Shown in pieces: positions 46,860 through 53,756 of a stretch of DNA of 53,871 bases (positions are counted from its first letter, which is position 1; every line of letters starts with the position of its first letter). A program made the position numbers and the translations under genes. The DNA comes from Gammaproteobacteria bacterium (GTDB lineage: Bacteria > Pseudomonadota > Gammaproteobacteria > JAADGQ01): NCBI GenBank assembly GCA_021648145.1, contig JAKITI010000018.1, positions 1-53,871 on the forward strand. Reading direction: 5' to 3'. The notes beneath the pieces were generated by a model. It saw only the letters and a list, made by a program, of their open reading frames with translations. It searched no databases and had not been told where the DNA came from.

Positions 46860-47318
46860 ATGAAAAAAGTAATAAAAAATACTTTAAAATCCACCTTAGT
46901 CGTCGCAGCAATGATATCTGGCATTTCTACCGCCTCAGCTGCGGTTCCCAATGAAGGTAATAACAAATTATCCATTTCATCTTTTACTTCAAAGGCAAAG
47001 GTTCCTGATCTTGGAGTAGCGCACCTCTCAGCCGTTGTAAGTGCTAGCGGCAAGCTAGTGCGAGGAAGCGGCGTAAAAAGCTCAGTTCCAGACCAGGCTT
47101 TTGTTGGAGGTTACATCGTCACTTTTAACCGGAATGTCCGAAATTGTACTTACGTTGTCTCACTCGGTAATACTGGGAGTGTAGGTGTTCCTCAACCGGG
47201 TGTAATAAGTGCAACCGGAGCTAATATAAACCCTAATGGTGTGTATATTCATGCCAATAATACTGATGGAATTCCCGCAGATCGTCCATTCCACCTGAAT
47301 GTTTTTTGCCACAAATAA
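46860..47318 (+). CDS. Small exported protein, function unknown
   Basis: A 152-residue protein. The ATG at 46860 follows GAGGGAAAAACA and starts a signal peptide with cleavage after ASA (about residue 27). The mature part of about 125 residues is rich in Gly, Ser, Val and Asn and probably beta-rich, with two cysteines (NVRNCTYVVSL and VFCHK) that may form a disulfide. No family recognised. It has its own flanking dyad and terminator-like hairpin. Confidence 0.65.
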   Translation: MKKVIKNTLKSTLVVAAMISGISTASAAVPNEGNNKLSISSFTSKAKVPDLGVAHLSAVVSASGKLVRGSGVKSSVPDQAFVGGYIVTFNRNVRNCTYVVSLGNTGSVGVPQPGVISATGANINPNGVYIHANNTDGIPADRPFHLNVFCHK

Positions 47319-47337
47319 TCACAGGTGAATAACACAT

Positions 47338-47360
47338 CCTCGCTCAGTTTTTGGGCGAGG
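47338..47360 (+). terminator. Hairpin after the small exported protein gene
   Basis: CCTCGCTC pairs with GGGCGAGG around AGTTTTT; the following GTTTGTC is only weakly T-rich. Confidence 0.5.
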
Positions 47361-47484
47361 GTTTGTCGGTGTATTGTTCACATAGAAAAACACGGACAAA
47401 AATAGACTGTGCCAACCCCAAAGTTGAGCTTTAATTATTTCTCAACTAGAAATACACTTTCCAGATAGGTTAAAACTTGAATTA

Positions 47485-47595
47485 CACAGTTAGGTTGATG
47501 AATCATACGCTGTAGAATAACCTGCTTTCCATCCTGTTTTACTGATGTCAACAACACCTGACATTCTAGTAAGCTTTATACGTATCCTCTTACTC
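47485..47595 (-). pseudogene. Decayed fragment of a Crp/Fnr-family regulator (HTH region)
   Basis: Read on the minus strand, one frame gives RIRIKLTRMS and, after a frameshift, KQDGKQVILQRMIHQ. The intact regulator at 50.4 kb has RIRTKLTKMSVEQDG then VQVISQRLTHQE. DNA similarity is clear, for instance CTAGTAAGCTTTATACGTAT here against TTAGTAAGCTTTGTACGTAT there. Similarity stops on both sides, so this is a remnant of a paralogue or of a partial duplication. Confidence 0.65.
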
Positions 47596-47600
47596 TCATT

Positions 47601-47612
47601 GTGATTTTTCAC
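47601..47612. promoter_or_regulatory. Dyad GTGA-N4-TCAC upstream of hypothetical gene
   Basis: GTGATTTTTCAC, with a second dyad ATCACA-N6-TGTGAT at 47631-47648. Both lie in the 466-base region before the gene at 47785, which otherwise holds only the regulator remnant. Half-sites resemble those of Crp/Fnr proteins, but the spacing is not the classical one. Confidence 0.4.
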
Positions 47613-47784
47613 GTTTTATCAGTATCCAAAATCACAGCCAGTTGTGATTGTATTTGGCACAATTGTTTTTCAAGGCAACTAATTAATAAACGGATAAATT
47701 TTCCCTCTCTTTTTAGATGCCTTGCACTAAAGCCTGAAAATAACAGGTTAATAATTAATCGTTAAATACATAGAGGATAGAAAA

Positions 47785-48174
47785 ATGGCTTCAATTAGCA
47801 GTATAAAACTAGAGTTACTCAATCACAACCATCAAACTAAAACAGCAAAGGTGAAAGTGTCTTACAAAGTATATCTAACCTGCGTAGAGCGCAATATGAA
47901 ATGCTTACGCTTTCGGGAGGAAATACAGCTTTGGGGTGATGACGCAAATCCAAATCCTGATGATTATCTCTATACTTTCCCCACCTCATCTTTTCTCGTT
48001 GAACAAAATGGTGTTGTTAATCGGTCAAGAACTGTAACTATTAGTGATGATATTCTGGATGAGGATGATTACATTTTCAATCGCACTGATGAAGTGTATG
48101 CCAAGGTAAGTGTTAAACCACTTCTTCCATCTACATCTCGTCGTAATAGTAATGTTATTAAACATAAGTTCTAA
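47785..48174 (+). CDS. Hypothetical protein
   Basis: A 129-residue protein starting at ATG 47785 after GAGGATAG. No signal peptide or membrane helix. The pattern of alternating hydrophobic residues (such as TAKVKVSYKVYLTCVE) suggests a beta-sandwich, with a basic C-terminal tail. Two cysteines lie at about 34 and 41. I do not recognise it. It is followed by a strong terminator. Confidence 0.6.
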   Translation: MASISSIKLELLNHNHQTKTAKVKVSYKVYLTCVERNMKCLRFREEIQLWGDDANPNPDDYLYTFPTSSFLVEQNGVVNRSRTVTISDDILDEDDYIFNRTDEVYAKVSVKPLLPSTSRRNSNVIKHKF

Positions 48175-48186
48175 ATAACGGCTTGA

Positions 48187-48230
48187 GACCATCCATTCTG
48201 CGTAAAATTTATGCGGACGGATGGTCTTTT
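48187..48230 (+). terminator. Terminator after the hypothetical gene
   Basis: GACCATCC (48187-48194) pairs with GGATGGTC (48219-48226), with an inner GCGTAAA/TTTATGC stem, followed by TTTT. Confidence 0.85.
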
Positions 48231-48266
48231 CTCGTTCCCACGCGGGAGCATGGGAACCAGAACGAG
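48231..48266. repeat. Palindromic intergenic repeat (CTCGTTCCCA type)
   Basis: CTCGTTCCCA (48231-48240) and TGGGAACCAGAACGAG (48251-48266) form an imperfect palindrome. Repeats with a CGTTCCCACG core are common intergenic elements in proteobacteria. Only one copy is seen in this window. Confidence 0.5.
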
Positions 48267-48546
48267 CACTGGTAATTTCTATGCAGGTTTTAATGGGTAG
48301 CCACATTTCAAGACGTGAATGATCGTCGGGATTAGCGGGTAAAAAGTCATCCAGTCAATACTATATCTCTTGCTTAGGGTGTTGGTGAATTTTCACAATC
48401 ATCTGGTAACAATTATCACTTAAAAAAATTCCGTTAACCAGCAACAATAGTCTGGCAGTACATTGCTGCATCCACCTAACGGTGAACAAATAAATTAAGA
48501 AGACATAATCATGAATCAGCAAAAACAACATGAAAGGAAACTCAAA
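48267..48546. other. Intergenic region upstream of the Cys/PGD-repeat protein
   Basis: About 280 bases without a convincing gene. Contains the GTGA-N4-TCAC dyad at 48385 and a CCGTTA/TAACGG dyad (about 48431-48484). Confidence 0.45.
48385..48396. promoter_or_regulatory. Dyad GTGA-N4-TCAC upstream of the Cys/PGD-repeat protein
   Basis: GTGAATTTTCAC, the same half-sites and spacing as at 47601, about 150 bases before the start codon at 48547. Confidence 0.4.
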
Positions 48547-49560
48547 ATGAAAAAGCACGGAATCATCACTACATTATTATCATTAACGTTATTCGCATCA
48601 ATCAGCACGGCTAGTGCAATAACAATTACTGCGACTGCAACAGGCGATCAATTCCCTGCTATGCAAACAGGACCAGGCAGCATCGTCAATGGCGACTTCT
48701 TTATCACGGATAATTATATAAATTCTAATGAAGAAGGCAGAAAAATTGGCGATGGTAATAATGAAATAACTCATTGGGAGCTTGATTTTAGAAACAACTT
48801 TGGCAGTAGTAAAGAAATGCGAAAATTTCTGAAAGCCAAGAAAACACTCTGTTCTGCCACGCTGTCTTTAACAATGCACCCCGGAACACACAATGGCATG
48901 AGAGGCGATGTGATAGGAATTGTTGGTTTAAAACCTATTGGAAAGGGTTTGCCCTTCCGCAAAAATTGGTCTGATACCAGCTTGACACAAGATATACAGT
49001 TTGACCTTCTTGATCGTTATTCAGCAGAGGATATTAACAATAGCTTAAAAAGCTTTCCTCTAGGAGCGGTTTATATGCGCTACTACGATGATGCGCTTAT
49101 AAGCAATGCTTCGCTAAAACTTAACTATAGTGATAGCTGTCCAGCGATCTCAGGACTAGATAATGATAATTTACTAGGTGATGTATCAGATCTATTTGGT
49201 GGTCGAGAGACTTGTGATCTCTTCCCTAATGCCCCCGAATGTAAGACGATTGATGATTTGTTTGGTGAATCCACAGTGATTGATGTAGATTGGTGTGAAA
49301 TCTACCCTCATGCTCCCGGATGTATTAATTTATGTGATCTTAACCCTAGAGCACCTGGGTGTTTCTGTGATCCAAGGTTTTGTGACCCAATTGATGATTT
49401 AGTGAATCCAGTGATTGATCCACGTCCCTGGGATGATTTGATTATTCCCGGTGATGAATTCGTTCCTGGCGATCAGTTCATTCCCGGTGACACGTTCATT
49501 CCCGGTGACACGTTCATTCCCGGTGACGCGTTCATTCCAGGAAATGCATACGGATTTTGA
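48547..49560 (+). CDS. Exported protein with Cys-bracketed repeats and PGD-repeat tail
   Basis: A 337-residue exported protein. The ATG at 48547 has AAAGGA upstream and opens directly into a signal peptide (cleavage after ASA, about residue 24); an ATG at 48511 is possible but adds a polar extension. Mature regions: an unrecognised domain (about 25-205), three copies of C-[DE]-[LI]-x-P-x-A-P-x-C (at nucleotides 49213, 49294 and 49333), a Cys/Asp-rich linker, and six 6-residue units of the type IPGDxF ending in YGF (49444-49557). No autotransporter or TPS domain is seen. Function unknown; a surface or matrix role is a guess. Confidence 0.65.
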   Translation: MKKHGIITTLLSLTLFASISTASAITITATATGDQFPAMQTGPGSIVNGDFFITDNYINSNEEGRKIGDGNNEITHWELDFRNNFGSSKEMRKFLKAKKTLCSATLSLTMHPGTHNGMRGDVIGIVGLKPIGKGLPFRKNWSDTSLTQDIQFDLLDRYSAEDINNSLKSFPLGAVYMRYYDDALISNASLKLNYSDSCPAISGLDNDNLLGDVSDLFGGRETCDLFPNAPECKTIDDLFGESTVIDVDWCEIYPHAPGCINLCDLNPRAPGCFCDPRFCDPIDDLVNPVIDPRPWDDLIIPGDEFVPGDQFIPGDTFIPGDTFIPGDAFIPGNAYGF

Positions 49561-49582
49561 AAACAGCAAAATCCAGAACCAC

Positions 49583-49613
49583 AAAGGCTTGGGACGATCC
49601 CCAAGCCTTTTTT
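49583..49613 (+). terminator. Terminator after the Cys/PGD-repeat protein gene
   Basis: AAAGGCTTGGG (49583-49593) pairs perfectly with CCCAAGCCTTT (49600-49610) around a six-base loop, followed by T residues. Confidence 0.92.
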
Positions 49614-49678
49614 ATAAATTGTAGAGTTGTGCCTGACCAAACTTGACGACCATAATGATGGCATGGTAATTTGCCATC

Positions 49679-49930
49679 ATGATAAAAACTCAAGTTCAAT
49701 TACCTGATGAGCTTTATAAAGAAGCAAAACGTATTGCACGCGAGCGTGAGCTCTCTTTGGCAGAAGTCATGCGACGAGGTATTGAGTATATGGCGCATGT
49801 TTACCCACCACTGCATTCCAAGCAGAAATGGTCTCCTCCAACTCCCCAGCATCTTGGTAATTTTTTAACTTCATCTGATGAGTGGCGTGAATTAGCAAAT
49901 ACGCCAACACATCAAACTAAGAATAAATGA
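49679..49930 (+). CDS. Ribbon-helix-helix antitoxin, VapB-like
   Basis: An 83-residue protein with an N-terminal ribbon-helix-helix (KTQVQLPDELYKEAKRIARE) for DNA binding and a C-terminal tail that would wrap the toxin. The stop overlaps the start of the PIN-domain gene by four bases (ATGA), the usual toxin-antitoxin coupling. Such antitoxins normally repress their own promoter. Confidence 0.82.
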   Translation: MIKTQVQLPDELYKEAKRIARERELSLAEVMRRGIEYMAHVYPPLHSKQKWSPPTPQHLGNFLTSSDEWRELANTPTHQTKNK

Positions 49931-50361
49931 TTTCTTTAGATACTAATATTTTCCTGTATGCACAAAATCTGGATTGTCGTGAACATCTGGCAGCATACAA
50001 CTTTGTGCTGGAATGTGGTGATCGAGATGACGTTGTTTTATGCGAATTGGTTCTTGTAGAGCTCTATGTGCTGCTTCGTAATCCATCTATATTTAAAAAG
50101 CCACTCTCCTCAACCCAGGCCGTGGAAATATGCAACATCTACCGACAAAACCCTAAATGGCGAATTATTGAAAACGCTCCAGTAATGGAATCAGTATGGG
50201 AAAAAGCGAGCAGTCCCTCTTTTCCAAGAAGAAAAATATTCGATGTCCGTTTGGCTTTGACCCTAAAACATCACGGAGTAACTGAATTAGCAACCGCAAA
50301 CATTAAAGATTTTAAAAACCTCGGATTACACCGTGTATGGAACCCTGTTCTTGAAGAGTAA
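49927..50361 (+). CDS. PIN-domain toxin, VapC-like
   Basis: A 144-residue PIN-domain RNase. The first acidic residue is D5 in SLDTNIFLYAQN; further acidic residues lie in ELVLVELYVL and in IFDVRLALTLKHHG, and LATANIKDFKNLG near the end is typical of VapC. Intact in length. Its targets (tRNA or rRNA in characterised VapCs) cannot be read from sequence. Confidence 0.85.
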   Translation: MISLDTNIFLYAQNLDCREHLAAYNFVLECGDRDDVVLCELVLVELYVLLRNPSIFKKPLSSTQAVEICNIYRQNPKWRIIENAPVMESVWEKASSPSFPRRKIFDVRLALTLKHHGVTELATANIKDFKNLGLHRVWNPVLEE

Positions 50362-50405
50362 CTATACCCCAATAACGTAATCAGCTAATACAAAACTGTA
50401 TCATT

Positions 50406-51056
50406 TTAACTTGGCATATTGCGTGGCAAATTTTTAATAATAGATATCTGTTTTTTTTGTACTGAAATATATCCATCATCTTGCAGCTTTTTCATTAACC
50501 GGCTAACCATTTCACGACTAGAACCCACCAAATTTGCAATCTCCTGATGAGTCAGACGCTGTGAAATCACCTGCACTCCATCTTGCTCGACTGACATTTT
50601 AGTAAGCTTTGTACGTATCCGCTGGTAAACAGTTTTTAACGCACAATCTGATAACTCTTCAGTCAAATTACGAATCCGTTGGCTCATCGCCCGAATGAGT
50701 TTGACCGCAATTTCGGGTCTATCATGCAGACACTCTTCAAAGCTAGCTTTGGAAACATAGGTTAATCTGGAGTCTTCAATGGTTTCAACTGTTGCTGAAC
50801 GTGGTGCTTCGTCAACAAGAGCCAACTCACCAAAATATTCCCCTGCCCCTTCGTAGCGCAGAATGATTTCGGCACCATATTCATCACTGATATACACCTT
50901 CACTCGCCCCTGCTGAACGATGTATAAACAATCACTTTCATCACCTTTATTCATGATGATGCTGTTCTTGCGATAGCTGTGTGTTTTTCCGTAACTTGCT
51001 ATGAAAGAGATATCTTCCGATGAAATCTCTGAAAAAAGTGGGTTACTTTCAGCCAT
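50406..51056 (-). CDS. Crp/Fnr-family transcriptional regulator
   Basis: A 216-residue regulator from the ATG at 51056, which has GGAAGGAAGG just upstream; earlier in-frame starts are less likely. A cNMP-binding-type beta-roll domain (about 15-130, with ADESNPLF-like start and GEYFGELALVDEAPRSATVE) precedes a winged helix (HQEIANLVGSSREMVSRLM). The GEYFGELAL...PRSAT pattern is close to the cAMP-binding consensus, and no Fnr-type cysteines are grouped at the N-terminus. A dyad GTTATT-N5-AATAAC (51081-51097) lies just upstream and could be an autoregulatory site. Confidence 0.85.
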   Translation of the reverse strand: MAESNPLFSEISSEDISFIASYGKTHSYRKNSIIMNKGDESDCLYIVQQGRVKVYISDEYGAEIILRYEGAGEYFGELALVDEAPRSATVETIEDSRLTYVSKASFEECLHDRPEIAVKLIRAMSQRIRNLTEELSDCALKTVYQRIRTKLTKMSVEQDGVQVISQRLTHQEIANLVGSSREMVSRLMKKLQDDGYISVQKKQISIIKNLPRNMPS

Positions 51057-51080
51057 ACCTTCCTTCCTCAACATAGTGTG

Positions 51081-51123
51081 GTTATTCAAGAAATAACATT
51101 AAAACCTTGAATTACCCTATAAT
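51081..51123. promoter_or_regulatory. Divergent promoter region: dyad and TATAAT
   Basis: GTTATT-N5-AATAAC (51081-51097) and, on the plus strand, TATAAT around 51117-51123 without a good -35. Serves the regulator and the TpsB gene. Assignment is tentative. Confidence 0.3.
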
Positions 51124-51185
51124 GCAAGTTCATTTGAAATCCTAAGGAAGGGAGTCAATAAAAAACAGCTATGTGATTATAATAA

Positions 51186-52886
51186 ATGAAGATTTTTTCC
51201 AACAATTTTATTCAACTGTGTTTGAATATCGGGCTATTAACTAGTGGCTTAATTGTCAGCTCGACTGTGATCGCGCAATCTGATTTTAACTTTGTTCCAG
51301 AAAAACCGGGTGGTGATTTACCCCCTTTACCTGAGTATCAAATAGCCCCCAAACCTCAAGCAAATATTGCTCTGCCGCCAACCCCCAAAGATTCCAACCA
51401 ATCCCTTGCTACGCAAGAAAGTGTCACCGCCAAACAAATTCGTTTAATTGGTAATACCGTGTTTTCAGACCAGCAATTGAGACATATCACTGGCTATTAT
51501 GAAGGACGTAAAATCACCACTGATGAATTGCAAGAGCTGCGCCGCAGACTGACGCTTTATTATATTGATCAAGGCTATATAAATTCTGGAGCCATTATTA
51601 ATGATCAAGATATTTTGAATGGAGTAATAGAAATAAGCATCATTGAAGGCACTCTGAATGAAACCAAAATCAGCGGCAACAAACGTTTACGCAAAAGCTA
51701 TGTTCAGAGCCGTTTAACTCTACCCGACAACAAACCCTTACACCTTCCAGAGCTGCAGGAAAAAATACAACTGCTGCATCAGGATCGTTTAATCAACCGC
51801 ATCAATGCACACTTAAAGCCTGGAATAGAACGCGGTGAAAGTATCCTTGAAGTCATTGTTGATGAACGCCGCCCTTATGAATTTGGATTTTCATTTAATA
51901 ATCGGCGTTCGCCCAGTGTAGGTGAGTTACGCGGTGAACTATGGGCTTCGCATCTGAATATTTCAGGTTATGGCGATGCGATCACATTGCAATATGGAAT
52001 GACCGAAGGTTTAGACGATATCGGCCTGAATTATACCCTGCCCCTGAATCGACAGGATACACGCCTCGGCCTGTCTGGGAGCCGTAGTGATTCATTGATT
52101 ATCGAAGAACCTTTTGATGCAATCAATATTAAAAGCAAAACAGAAAATTGGGGCATCAGCCTGTCCCATCCATTCTGGCGTACGTTAAAAGGCCACTTTA
52201 CCAGCTCGCTTGCATTAGATCGGCGCAATAGTAAAACCGTTTTTTTGGAAGACGAACAACCTTATCCCTCTGTCGGTTCGGAGGATGGTGAAACCACCGT
52301 GACGGTGCTGCGTCTGAATCAAGAGTGGGTCAGCCGAAAGAGTAATCGAGTTTTGGCGATACGCTCCAAAGTGAGTTTTGGACTGAATGCACTCGGCGCA
52401 ACGGTTAATGAAAGTAACATTCCCGATGGAAAGTTCACTGCATGGCTGGGGCAGCTTCAGTGGGTGCAACGCATCTCGAAGCATAATACTCAACTGGTAG
52501 TACGCAGTGATTTTCAATTTACCAAAGATTCACTGCTACCACTGGAGCAGTTCGGAATCGGAGGAGCATCAAGTGTGCGGGGTTATCGGGAAAACCTTAT
52601 GGTCAGGGATAAAGGCTGGATCGGCTCTGTGGAACTGCGCATCCCCGTTGCAAATCAAAAACTACAGATCGCTGCTTTTTACGATATTGGCTGGGGTGAA
52701 AATGTTTTAAAACCCAGACAGGAGTTAAAGGATATCTCCAGCATAGGGCTTGGATTACGCTGGAATCCGAATCAATATTTGCACAGCCAGTTATATTGGG
52801 GACATGCGTTAAAAAATATTGATGTAGGTAAAGAAGATAGCCTACAAGATTCAGGATTTCATTTTAGGTTTGATGTGAGTTTTTGA
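51186..52886 (+). CDS. TpsB-type outer membrane transporter (ShlB/FhaC family)
   Basis: A 566-residue Omp85-superfamily protein of two-partner secretion. Signal peptide (to about residue 30), a proline-rich linker (about 36-70), two POTRA domains (about 80-225), and a 16-strand barrel with the VRGY motif at 464-467 and a C-terminal phenylalanine. Such proteins export one large TpsA exoprotein (adhesin or hemolysin), normally encoded next door. No TpsA gene is visible on either side in this window. Translation start has only a weak Shine-Dalgarno. Confidence 0.9.
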   Translation: MKIFSNNFIQLCLNIGLLTSGLIVSSTVIAQSDFNFVPEKPGGDLPPLPEYQIAPKPQANIALPPTPKDSNQSLATQESVTAKQIRLIGNTVFSDQQLRHITGYYEGRKITTDELQELRRRLTLYYIDQGYINSGAIINDQDILNGVIEISIIEGTLNETKISGNKRLRKSYVQSRLTLPDNKPLHLPELQEKIQLLHQDRLINRINAHLKPGIERGESILEVIVDERRPYEFGFSFNNRRSPSVGELRGELWASHLNISGYGDAITLQYGMTEGLDDIGLNYTLPLNRQDTRLGLSGSRSDSLIIEEPFDAINIKSKTENWGISLSHPFWRTLKGHFTSSLALDRRNSKTVFLEDEQPYPSVGSEDGETTVTVLRLNQEWVSRKSNRVLAIRSKVSFGLNALGATVNESNIPDGKFTAWLGQLQWVQRISKHNTQLVVRSDFQFTKDSLLPLEQFGIGGASSVRGYRENLMVRDKGWIGSVELRIPVANQKLQIAAFYDIGWGENVLKPRQELKDISSIGLGLRWNPNQYLHSQLYWGHALKNIDVGKEDSLQDSGFHFRFDVSF

Positions 52887-52940
52887 TATGTAAGTGTCGT
52901 TATTTGTATTGTATCCCGCTTCTTTCTGGCGGCGTCCAGA

Positions 52941-53165
52941 TCAGACGTGGCACTTAGGTCGCTCCGCGTCCTCGCCTGTTTCAAGCTTAGCCAACCAAAC
53001 GTCCGCCTCTTCGAGCGTCAGGTGCAGCCCGTTTTCCTGGTACGTTTCCCAGGCACGTAGGCATCCTGCTTGAAGGTCTCTCGCTTTTCTTCACGCTCAA
53101 CGTAATCGCGTATCGCTTTTCGCATAATCCAGTGCGCTGTTCGAGATCGTGCAATAGCCAAATTT
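52941..53165 (-). pseudogene. Ribbon-helix-helix antitoxin, truncated and frameshifted
   Basis: Minus-strand translation gives LAIARSRTAHWIMRKAIRD then YVEREEKRETFKQDA, typical of the helix of RHH antitoxins. A one-base deletion near 53048-53056 then shifts to a second frame with WETYQENGLHLTLEEADVWL and ends ERPKCHV at a stop at 52941-52943. The N-terminal strand is lost at about 53165, where the IS30 fragment begins. No toxin gene follows. Confidence 0.6.
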
Positions 53166-53166
53166 T

Positions 53167-53293
53167 GGACGCGGTTCACAAACTAAATAGTCGCCCCAAG
53201 AAGTGTTTGGGGTATAAAACTCCCTATGAAGTTTTTGAAGAACTCACCGGCATCAGCGAAAATGATTTAATCGGTTATGCACTTATGACTTGA
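53167..53293 (+). pseudogene. IS30-family transposase, C-terminal fragment
   Basis: Plus-strand translation gives DAVHKLNSRPKKCLGYKTPY followed by EVFEELTG, the conserved C-terminus of IS30-family transposases (LN-x-RPRK-x-LGFKTP), ending at a TGA near 53293. The other nine tenths of the gene is missing. The IS end probably lies within the 23-base segment that is repeated at 53278 and 53393. Confidence 0.68.
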
Positions 53294-53415
53294 ATTCAGG
53301 CTCTATTATTACCAGATAGTACCTTTAAATAATATAACACAAAATCAGCCTTTCGCCAGCAGCAGAAAAGAAAACTAGAGTTTACTTGCTCCTGCACTTA
53401 TGGCTTGAATTCAGG
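53278..53415 (+). repeat. Pair of 23-base direct repeats next to the IS30 fragment
   Basis: TGCACTTATGACTTGAATTC plus AGG (53278-53300) recurs at 53393-53415 with one difference (GGC for GAC). The first copy includes the transposase stop codon, so the repeat likely marks an IS30 terminal sequence and the second copy a further IS end. Confidence 0.6.
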
Positions 53416-53429
53416 GCTAACTTGTGTCG

Positions 53430-53678
53430 TTAACCTGCTTTAAGTAATTCTTCACGAATGACTTTACGCAACGTCTCTTCAAGCTCTCGATCATGTGCTT
53501 TGATATGCTCTTGCAAAGCATCGTTAATCAATGTTTGATAGTTTCCACCGCCAGTTTCATGCACTAAATACTTAAAGTGCTTAATAACATTAGCATCAAG
53601 CCGAATAGTAATTCGCTGTTTTGTTGGATCAGCTTTTATCACAGCACCACGTTTACCTTTAGAAAAATCTTCACTCAT
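53430..53678 (-). CDS. BrnA-like ribbon-helix-helix antitoxin
   Basis: An 82-residue protein with the BrnA-type pattern: KADPTKQRITIRLDANVIKH for the DNA-binding strand and first helix, then GGGNYQTLINDALQEH. BrnA neutralises the RelE-like RNase BrnT, usually encoded immediately upstream. Here only a BrnT-like tail is seen upstream, so the antitoxin may be an orphan. Other RHH families with the same core are possible. Confidence 0.7.
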   Translation of the reverse strand: MSEDFSKGKRGAVIKADPTKQRITIRLDANVIKHFKYLVHETGGGNYQTLINDALQEHIKAHDRELEETLRKVIREELLKAG

Positions 53679-53681
53679 AAT

Positions 53682-53756
53682 TTAAGCCTCGGAAATGATG
53701 CGAATGCTATTTGAAATACTTCGGGAATGTACGACATATAGTACGTTGGTAGTGGC
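53682..53756 (-). pseudogene. Possible 3' remnant of a BrnT-like toxin
   Basis: On the minus strand a 24-codon frame (TTNVLYVVHSRSISNSIRII then SEA) ends three bases before the antitoxin start. VLYVVHS...IRIIS resembles the last strands of BrnT (VVVHT...RIRIISAR). An in-frame TGA precedes it and no continuation is evident to the window edge, so a decayed toxin is likely, but the match is short. Confidence 0.3.

Noticed and set aside
48025..48306. Minus-strand frame over the hypothetical gene and its terminator
   Set aside because: It runs through a strong terminator and a palindromic repeat and has no good start site.
49444..49557. PGD repeats as a CRISPR-like or tandem DNA array
   Set aside because: The repeats are in frame, encode regular hexapeptides and lack spacers; they are a protein feature.
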